From Candidatus Methanomethylophilaceae archaeon (GTDB lineage Archaea > Thermoplasmatota > Thermoplasmata > Methanomassiliicoccales > Methanomethylophilaceae): a DNA stretch of 10,548 bases. The stretch covers positions 1-10,548 of the forward strand of contig DUKW01000138.1 in NCBI GenBank assembly GCA_013329105.1, read 5' to 3'. The position numbers and the translations under genes were made by a program. Each line of letters starts with the position of its first letter. Position 1 is the stretch's first letter. This document shows positions 5,972 through 10,548 of the stretch, piece after piece. The notes below the pieces were generated by a model. The model ran no database searches and was not told the DNA's origin. It saw only the letters and a list, made by a program, of their open reading frames with translations.

Positions 5972-7897
5972 ATGAAGAAGGAGATGAGTGCGTTCGACGT
6001 GCGGGCGGTGGTAGAGGAAATGCAGGATCTGGTGGGCTCCTACGTCGACAAAGTCTTCCACTGGGGAGACGGAAACGTCCTCATACGCCTGAACGCCCCA
6101 GGTAAGGGAAAAAAGGAGATGTTCTTTAAGAACAAGAAATGGCTTTACCTTGCACAGGAGAGGCCCGACACCCCCACAGCCCCTTCCAGCTTCGCCTCCT
6201 TCGTGAGAAAACACGTCGGCAATGCGCGCATCGTCTCCGTTAATCAAGTGGCTTTTGACCGTATCGTCATCGTGGAGCTGTCTAGCAAGGATGCACCCCT
6301 CTATCTGATCTTCGAGATATTCGGAGGAGGCAACGTGCTCCTGGTTTCGGAAGGCAGGATAATGAACTGCATGGTGCAGAAGAGTTGGAGGCACCGGCAT
6401 GTACGTCCGGGCGCCGAATATATCATGCCTTCGTCCCGTTTTGATCCTACTGCGGCAAGTGAGGAGGAATTCATGGAGACGATCAGATCTTCGGACTCGG
6501 ACCTAGTACGTACCCTAGCCACGCTAATCAACCTAGGAGGACAGTATGCAGAAGAGGTCTGCGTTCGCAATAGCATCGACAAGAGCACCCCTGCCAAGGA
6601 GTTGGACGGGGCGTCATTGACGAAGGTATACCAAACCGTGCGCAGGCTCATCGATACGGTGATCTCGGATCGTGAAGCGTCGCTGTATAACGACGGCGAG
6701 AGCTTCGTGGACGTCTCACCGATACCCTTAGAGAGCAACGCTCACCTTCAACGGGAAAGCAGGGAGAGTTTCTCCCTGGCGCTTGACGAGTTCTTATCTG
6801 GCATCGAAGAGGAGAAAAAGAAGTCCGCCGTCGATCCCTTACTCCAGAAGCTAGATCGACGTATAGAAAGCCAGCGGGAGACTGTACACAACTACCTTGA
6901 GGAGGCAGAGGGGTTCCGCCTGAAGGCAGATGCCATCTACGCCCACTATCAACAGGTCGATGAACTTCTGCGTGTGCTGGAGGAACAGTCTAAAAAATTA
7001 GACTGGGACCGACTATGTCAGGGTGCGATGAAGATACCCTTCGTACGCTCGATCGATCCCGCCAAACATATGGTGGTCGCCGTCCTCGACGATCACGAAG
7101 TGCCCCTGGATTATCTGCAGGGTGTGGATGCCAACGCCTCTCTCCTTTATCAAAAGGGCAAAGAGATCGGTGAGAAGGCAAAGAGAGCAGAGGCAGCGCT
7201 GAAGGATACGGAGGGGCAACGCGAGCGTCATCTGAAAGGACTGATGAAAAAGATGGCTGAGCACTCAGACGCCAAACCGACAAAACAGTTCTGGTTCGAA
7301 CGCTACAAATGGTTTATCAGCTCCGGGGGCTTCCTCGTGCTCGCCGGACGCGATGCCCGCACCAACGACCAGCTGGTTAAAAAACACCTCAAGGAAGACG
7401 ATATCTACGTCCACGCCGACATCCATGGCGCGCCGTCGGTGGTTGTCAAGGACGGGAGAAACGCAGAGGAAGAAGATCTCCGCGAGGCTGCTACCTTCGC
7501 CCTGGCGCAGTCGAAAGCCTGGACCTCGTGCTTTGCAGAGGGTGCGGCTTACTGGGTCTATCCCGACCAGGTGAGCAAGACTGCTCAGCCTGGTGAGTTC
7601 GTTCCCCGCGGCGCTTTCATCGTCCGCGGCAAAAGGAACTACCACTACCACCTCCCCGTCCGGCTCGCTGTGGGCGAGATAGAACACGAGTCGGCGCGCA
7701 AGATCATGTGTGGTCCGGAGACTGCTGTGAGAAAAAGGTCAGAGCGCTATGTGCTGATCTCTCCCAGCAAGGAGAAAAGAGGAAAACAAGTGGCCCATCT
7801 TGCGCGTGAGTTCGATGTGCCGGAGGAGGAGGTGGCAAGGATACTGCCTCCTGGCAATTTTGAGATAACAGATAGACGGGGCTTCAAAAAGGAGTAG
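5972..7897 (+). CDS. rqcH: Archaeal RqcH / NFACT-family ribosome quality-control protein
   Basis: This protein is a homologue of bacterial RqcH and eukaryotic Rqc2/NEMF. Those proteins bind stalled large ribosomal subunits and recruit charged tRNA to add C-terminal tails to the trapped peptide. The 641 residues hold an NFACT-N domain with the conserved Asp96-Arg97 pair (AFDRIVI), needed for tailing in bacteria. A helix-hairpin-helix stretch follows (about 185-200, INLGGQYAEEVC). Next come a long coiled coil in two arms (about 275-345 and 395-435) and an NFACT-R domain (about 440-555) with FWFERYKWFISSGGF and DIYVHADIHGAPSVVVK. The charged tail (570-641) is of unknown role. The ATG at 5972 is preferred for its TATA spacing; ATG 5984 is an alternative. 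Stop is TAG. tRNA genes on the opposite strand flank it on both sides, the downstream one only 2 bases away. Confidence 0.94.
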   Translation: MKKEMSAFDVRAVVEEMQDLVGSYVDKVFHWGDGNVLIRLNAPGKGKKEMFFKNKKWLYLAQERPDTPTAPSSFASFVRKHVGNARIVSVNQVAFDRIVIVELSSKDAPLYLIFEIFGGGNVLLVSEGRIMNCMVQKSWRHRHVRPGAEYIMPSSRFDPTAASEEEFMETIRSSDSDLVRTLATLINLGGQYAEEVCVRNSIDKSTPAKELDGASLTKVYQTVRRLIDTVISDREASLYNDGESFVDVSPIPLESNAHLQRESRESFSLALDEFLSGIEEEKKKSAVDPLLQKLDRRIESQRETVHNYLEEAEGFRLKADAIYAHYQQVDELLRVLEEQSKKLDWDRLCQGAMKIPFVRSIDPAKHMVVAVLDDHEVPLDYLQGVDANASLLYQKGKEIGEKAKRAEAALKDTEGQRERHLKGLMKKMAEHSDAKPTKQFWFERYKWFISSGGFLVLAGRDARTNDQLVKKHLKEDDIYVHADIHGAPSVVVKDGRNAEEEDLREAATFALAQSKAWTSCFAEGAAYWVYPDQVSKTAQPGEFVPRGAFIVRGKRNYHYHLPVRLAVGEIEHESARKIMCGPETAVRKRSERYVLISPSKEKRGKQVAHLAREFDVPEEEVARILPPGNFEITDRRGFKKE

Positions 7898-7899
7898 TG

Positions 7900-7976
7900 T
7901 GGTGCCCGAGCCGGAATTCGAATCCGGGGCAAGAGATCCGCAATCTCCCAGGATATCCTAGCTACCCCACTCGGGC
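7900..7976 (-). tRNA. tRNA-Arg (anticodon GCG), CCA encoded
   Basis: The acceptor stem is GCCCGAG/CTCGGGC. The anticodon stem is GGAGA/TCTCT (closing G-T) with loop TTGCGGA and anticodon GCG, reading CGC/CGU arginine codons. The T arm is CCGGA-TTCGAAT-TCCGG. Discriminator A73 is followed by an encoded CCA (7900-7902). The D stem is irregular by eye (G-T pair and a T-T mismatch, or shifted by one base). There is no intron. No TATA box is evident in the 20 bases after the S17e stop, so the tRNA may be processed out of the S17e transcript. Confidence 0.93.
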
Positions 7977-7996
7977 CTTTTTCAAAAATCCGCGGC

Positions 7997-8188
7997 TTAG
8001 GCCTCTATCTGCTTACGGTAATTGACGATATAGCCGGCGATGCGATTGCGCATGCTGACCGAGCGCACGTCGGTGAGGGTATTGACCATCTTCTTGACTT
8101 CGTCGAAATCCCCATTGAATGCCTCGGGGTATTTCTCCAGCAGCTCGAGCGCCACCCTCTTGATGTAAGTGGGTCTTATCTTTCCCAT
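7997..8188 (-). CDS. rps17e: Ribosomal protein S17e (eS17)
   Basis: This small-subunit ribosomal protein is found in archaea and eukaryotes but not bacteria. The 63-residue product has the typical archaeal length. It shows the family opening MGKIRPTYIKRVALELLEKY and the NDxxKK-like segment FNGDFDEVKKMVN, ending in RNRIAGYIVNYRKQIEA. It is rich in Lys/Arg and mostly helical. GGTGA at 8195-8199 stands 6 bases before the ATG. A TATA-like element lies at 8223-8231, about 15-20 bases upstream of the expected transcription start. The gene sits between thyX and tRNA-Arg on the same strand; a T5 run just after its stop may be a weak terminator. Confidence 0.96.
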   Translation of the reverse strand: MGKIRPTYIKRVALELLEKYPEAFNGDFDEVKKMVNTLTDVRSVSMRNRIAGYIVNYRKQIEA

Positions 8189-8222
8189 TTTCGTTCACCG
8201 AGTAAGGCAGGTTAAGAATATT

Positions 8223-8231
8223 CCATATTTA
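8223..8231 (-). promoter_or_regulatory. TATA-like box of rps17e
   Basis: The minus strand reads TTAAATATGG across this stretch. The predicted transcription start is near 8203, giving a short leader with the GGTGA ribosome-binding site (8195-8199). Confidence 0.55.
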
Positions 8232-8250
8232 AGCGTTGTTGTGAACGCCT
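8231..8250 (-). repeat. Inverted repeat between thyX and rps17e
   Basis: On the minus strand, AGGCGTT, a 6-base loop CACAAC, then AACGCTT form a 7-bp stem with one G-T pair. It lies 32 bases after the thyX stop and abuts the rps17e TATA box on its upstream (BRE) side. It could end or stabilise the thyX mRNA, or bind a regulator at the rps17e promoter. Confidence 0.35.
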
Positions 8251-8281
8251 TTCAGTATATACCTTCTTAGATAGGACTGGC

Positions 8282-8944
8282 TCAAAGACGTCTAGGGTTA
8301 CCGCAACTCAGATCTCCTTCAGGACATGGGCCGCGAACACAAGGCGGACCCGCGTCCTTAAAGATCACCGGGGAAACCTCTTTGCAGAGCTCCAACATCC
8401 GATCGGCCATTTCCCTTATTTCCCATTGGGCGCGGTTACAACAGCGCAGAGTGAAGAAATGACGCAGCTCCCGGGCGTTCATGGTGATGGTGATATTGGT
8501 GCTACAGGCGTTTGGAAGTACGTATCTAGCGTCCTCCTTGGGTACCGACTCAGCGAGTTCGCGGTAAACGTTCCAGATCTCCTCCATCAAGGCGTTGTAG
8601 CGGGCGTGGAGCTTGGGATCGTGAGATATGTTGTGAGGGGTGATGAAACTAGGCTCGGAGAGGGAGACATGACGCTGGCTTTGCTGAGAGAAAGAGGCTA
8701 TGCGATGACGCACCAACTGATGAGTAAGAGCCCTGGACACGCCTTCCACCGAGAATGTGAAGGATGCATGCTCTATCACAGAATGGTGTCCCATGCCCAC
8801 AATCTTCCCCAAAACGCGCTCCGCCTGCTCTTGCTCTGCCTTCTCCAATATCGACGACACCCCCTTGGACGAGTAGCACGACTGCCCTGCCGCCGCACAT
8901 AGGAGATCGGGATCAGGTGTGTGAGCCAGGAGCTTTACCTTCAT
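8282..8944 (-). CDS. thyX: Flavin-dependent thymidylate synthase ThyX
   Basis: ThyX makes dTMP from dUMP using a methylene carried by a folate or pterin cofactor, with FAD and NADPH as reductants. The 220 residues carry the ThyX signature RHRIASFSQQSQR (79-91), the upstream HHSVIEHASFTF (53-64) and the C-terminal helix with ELRHFFTLRCCNRAQWEIR (159-177). The tail has three spaced cysteines (202, 207, 214; C-X4-C-X6-C, in CVRGPCPEGDLSCG) beyond the core fold, possibly a metal site. The start ATG overlaps the stop of the upstream TraB-family gene as ATGA, so the two are translationally coupled and share a promoter. No thyA is in the window. Confidence 0.96.
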   Translation of the reverse strand: MKVKLLAHTPDPDLLCAAAGQSCYSSKGVSSILEKAEQEQAERVLGKIVGMGHHSVIEHASFTFSVEGVSRALTHQLVRHRIASFSQQSQRHVSLSEPSFITPHNISHDPKLHARYNALMEEIWNVYRELAESVPKEDARYVLPNACSTNITITMNARELRHFFTLRCCNRAQWEIREMADRMLELCKEVSPVIFKDAGPPCVRGPCPEGDLSCGNPRRL

Positions 8945-9645
8945 TGTTTCGCCGCCTCCCCATACAGTATTTCACGACGTACCGAATCCATCTTATCCTC
9001 ATCAATAATTTCCTTCAGCCTTATTTTCTTTGTTTCCAGGTCCGAAAGCATGGATGCAAGGCCTTCCACGTGTGCATCGCCCACTACCACAAGCACGTTC
9101 TCATACCGCTCTGCAGCCTGACGTATGCGGCGGGCCATGCGTTCGTTGCGCTCATCGATAAGCACTTTCACAAGGCTGGGAAAACTCCGGCGCATCTCCT
9201 CTAGATATTCGTCCTCGAGGTTGCTGAACATCTCCAATTCCTTCTCTACCGACTTTCTAGAAGAGAAGAAGCCTTTTAGCGAAGAGACTGCTAACCTAAG
9301 CTTCTCCCTGGCTGACATGCGTTTGAGAAGATCGCTGACCGCCAGGGAGGCGTCCTCGTCGATGAGCAGAACGTCCGCGCCCACCTTCTCCGCCGCCTCC
9401 ACTGCGGCGAGCATGTCTCCGCCTACGGTGCCGCCGAACTCGTCGGCTAAACGTCGTTGTTGGTTCGCCATGAAACGATAGAACCACGGGACGTCATCGC
9501 GCTCCTTTCCACCGGAAGACCGTATGGAGGCCAAACGCTGTGAGTCCAGCTCCACCAGCACTGCATCTGGCCAGCTGTTCTTAACTATGAAAAAGATCTG
9601 CTCCTCTATCCGAAAGACATGCCCGCTGCCGATGAGTGTTATCAT
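8941..9645 (-). CDS. TraB/PrgY-family (TIKI-like) protein, putative metalloprotease
   Basis: This 234-residue protein has the TraB/PrgY/GumN marks: an N-terminal GSGH (residues 6-9), VLVELDSQR (29-37) with Glu32, VLLIDEDA (92-99), LIDERNERMARRI (162-174) and a second GxxH in VVVGDAHVEGL (186-196). The paired GxxH motifs and the Glu are the putative metal-binding residues of the TIKI metalloprotease group. The protein is shorter than archaeal TraB proteins that carry membrane helices at the C-terminus. I see no signal peptide or clear membrane segment, so it is probably cytosolic. Substrate is unknown; pheromone-shutdown names come from plasmid biology and need not apply. The gene is leaderless by TATA spacing and is coupled to thyX by an ATGA overlap. 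Confidence 0.85.
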   Translation of the reverse strand: MITLIGSGHVFRIEEQIFFIVKNSWPDAVLVELDSQRLASIRSSGGKERDDVPWFYRFMANQQRRLADEFGGTVGGDMLAAVEAAEKVGADVLLIDEDASLAVSDLLKRMSAREKLRLAVSSLKGFFSSRKSVEKELEMFSNLEDEYLEEMRRSFPSLVKVLIDERNERMARRIRQAAERYENVLVVVGDAHVEGLASMLSDLETKKIRLKEIIDEDKMDSVRREILYGEAAKQ

Positions 9646-9661
9646 TAGAACCTCATAACTA

Positions 9662-9680
9662 CATTTTTAATTAATCTTTT
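9662..9680. promoter_or_regulatory. Shared symmetric TATA element for two divergent genes
   Basis: The palindrome TTAATTAA (9667-9674) is centred at 9670.5, about 25 bases from the TraB-family ATG (9645, minus) and about 25 from the HAD-family GTG (9695, plus). One element therefore appears to serve both genes, each with a leaderless transcript. A purine-rich flank (AAAAGA, minus strand) could be a BRE favouring the TraB side. Confidence 0.55.
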
Positions 9681-9694
9681 ACATTGCTCCCTCT

Positions 9695-10360
9695 GTGCGC
9701 GATGTCCCTTATAGGCTGGTGGTTTTCGATATGGACGGCGTCCTCTTTGATTACGTCTCGTCATGGAAATGGGTCCATGACGTGATGGGAGTAGACAATA
9801 GCCAAAACCTAAAGTTGTTCCGAGAGAAATTGATTGATGAAGAGGAGTTCATCCGCCGGGATGTGGCCCTGTGGAAAGAGATTAACCCTAATGTCAGCAT
9901 AGATGATATAGCCGCTGCTTTTAAAGACATGCCAGTGATCGACGGACTGCAGGAGACAATGGCGGCCCTACGTTACAACGATATCCGCTCGGTAATAGTC
10001 TCTGGCGGTATAGACATCGCCGCCAGGAAGATAGCGCTGGCTTATGACTTCGATGCCTATGCGGCCAATACTCTTCTAACCTATGAGGACGGCCGTCTCA
10101 CGGGCGAGGGGCTGCTGAACGTTGACCTCAGAGACAAAGGAAGAAAGATGAGGGAGTTTATGCAGCATTTCGGCGTAGGCAAGGAAGAAACGGTGGCCAT
10201 CGGAAACTCCTTCGTCGATGTGAAGATGTTCGAGAACGCCTCTCTCTCGATAGCCTTCAACCCCATCGACGAGGAGGTTACAGAGGCTGCAGACGTGGTG
10301 CTGGAATCACGCAATATCACTGATCTGCTGGAATATATCCTGGCGCCTAGGCGCGGGTGA
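9695..10360 (+). CDS. HAD-superfamily phosphatase, phosphoserine-phosphatase-like
   Basis: This is a 221-residue HAD hydrolase of the type with a helical cap after motif I. Motif I is FDMDGV (nucleophile Asp12, acid/base Asp14). Motif II is VSGG (Ser103), Lys148 in DKGRK is motif III, and GNSFVDVKMF gives motif IV with Asp175. Motif IV has Asn171 where phosphoserine phosphatase has the first Asp (GDGxND). The closest look is to archaeal SerB-like proteins, so phosphoserine or another small phosphate ester is a reasonable guess; the substrate is not shown by sequence. The GTG start is chosen because it is 25 bases from the TATA element and just precedes the first strand; no upstream in-frame start fits. 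The 3' end overlaps the convergent partial gene by 14 bases. Confidence 0.85.
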   Translation: MRDVPYRLVVFDMDGVLFDYVSSWKWVHDVMGVDNSQNLKLFREKLIDEEEFIRRDVALWKEINPNVSIDDIAAAFKDMPVIDGLQETMAALRYNDIRSVIVSGGIDIAARKIALAYDFDAYAANTLLTYEDGRLTGEGLLNVDLRDKGRKMREFMQHFGVGKEETVAIGNSFVDVKMFENASLSIAFNPIDEEVTEAADVVLESRNITDLLEYILAPRRG

Positions 10361-10547
10361 TACGCATGGGCTTGCAATAGATGCGTACGATCTTGCGCGC
10401 CTCCACGGCACCGCGATGGATCATCCGTCCCTTGGCCTTAATGGCGTGGACGACCGCCAAATCGCCCCCGAAATTGAGGACACCGCCGATGGCAAAACCC
10501 CCCACAGGAGCGGCCTCCCACCGGCGCCACCCGGTCTTATCCACATT
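10347..10547 (-). CDS. C-terminal part of an unidentified protein, cut by the window edge
   Basis: The frame is open from the right edge and ends at a TAG (10347-10349), giving at least 66 residues. Codon use, with mostly G/C third positions, resembles the other genes here, unlike the other frames. The visible part has a Gly-rich stretch (VGGFAIGGVLNFGGDLAVVH), then a basic segment ending IVRIYCKPMRITRA. I do not recognise the family. The GTG at 10544 should not be taken as the true start, since the frame continues upstream. It converges on the HAD gene with a 14-base overlap of the 3' ends. Confidence 0.5.
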   Translation of the reverse strand, partial: NVDKTGWRRWEAAPVGGFAIGGVLNFGGDLAVVHAIKAKGRMIHRGAVEARKIVRIYCKPMRITRA

Positions 10548-10548
10548 G

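Noticed and set aside
5927..6400. 157-codon minus-strand ORF opposite the 5' part of rqcH
   Set aside because: It is antisense to the conserved NFACT-N domain, with a His/Val-rich composition typical of a shadow frame.
7265..7687. 140-codon minus-strand ORF opposite the RqcH NFACT-R domain
   Set aside because: The sense strand encodes a highly conserved domain; the antisense frame shows no family match or start signals.
7895..8215. Read-through of the rqcH TAG stop would stay open for 105 codons, tempting as a pyrrolysine case
   Set aside because: The extension only reads the antisense of tRNA-Arg and rps17e, and RqcH is already complete at the TAG. No methylamine methyltransferase or pyl gene is in the window.
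8426..8902. 158-codon plus-strand ORF opposite thyX
   Set aside because: It lies wholly antisense to a clear thyX gene, with no recognisable domain or promoter; it is open because of the codon bias of the real gene.
10378..10548. Plus-strand open frame at the right edge
   Set aside because: Composition (Pro/Thr/Arg-rich) and third-position bias favour the minus strand as coding.
1..10548. CRISPR array, mobile element, phage or toxin-antitoxin module
   Set aside because: No regularly spaced repeats, terminal inverted repeats, transposase or integrase motifs, or small toxin-antitoxin gene pairs were seen on either strand.

Overview
The window looks archaeal, most likely a euryarchaeon of the Thermoplasmata/Methanomassiliicoccales type. 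It carries a two-repeat tRNA-splicing endonuclease, the archaeal/eukaryotic ribosomal protein S17e and an archaeal RqcH/NFACT protein. It also carries HypE, which implies a [NiFe] hydrogenase. Most start codons have an AT-rich TATA-like element about 25 bases upstream, as in leaderless archaeal transcripts. The taxon is an inference from gene types; no 16S rRNA or methanogenesis gene is present to fix it. All recognisable genes are chromosomal housekeeping genes. I see no transposase, integrase, CRISPR array or phage gene.

Layout. Bases 1-285 hold no recognised gene, only a weak open frame. The tRNA endonuclease gene endA (minus) and hypE (plus) diverge from a 109-base promoter region. hypE converges on a VIT/CCC1-type membrane transporter gene (minus), and their stop codons abut. 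Upstream of the transporter, and probably in one operon with it, is a radical-SAM gene of the lysine 2,3-aminomutase (KamA) family. Its reading frame extends beyond the first canonical start codon. After a 223-base promoter region comes a DUF1015 gene (plus), then tRNA-Thr(GGU) (minus), then the ribosome-quality-control gene rqcH (plus).

rqcH converges on a minus-strand tRNA-Arg(GCG), which follows the gene for ribosomal protein S17e. Upstream are thyX (flavin-dependent thymidylate synthase) and a TraB-family gene, joined by an ATGA overlap. The TraB gene and a HAD-family phosphatase gene diverge from one symmetric TATA element. At the right edge is the C-terminal end of an unidentified minus-strand protein gene.

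The window mixes tRNA maturation (endA, two tRNAs with encoded CCA), translation (S17e) and rescue of stalled ribosomes (RqcH). It also holds hydrogenase maturation (HypE), thymidylate synthesis (ThyX), a metal transporter and several enzymes of unknown substrate. I find no convincing new multi-gene system. The best leads are the KamA-like gene (unusual start, altered substrate-binding residues, pairing with a transporter) and the symmetric promoter elements.
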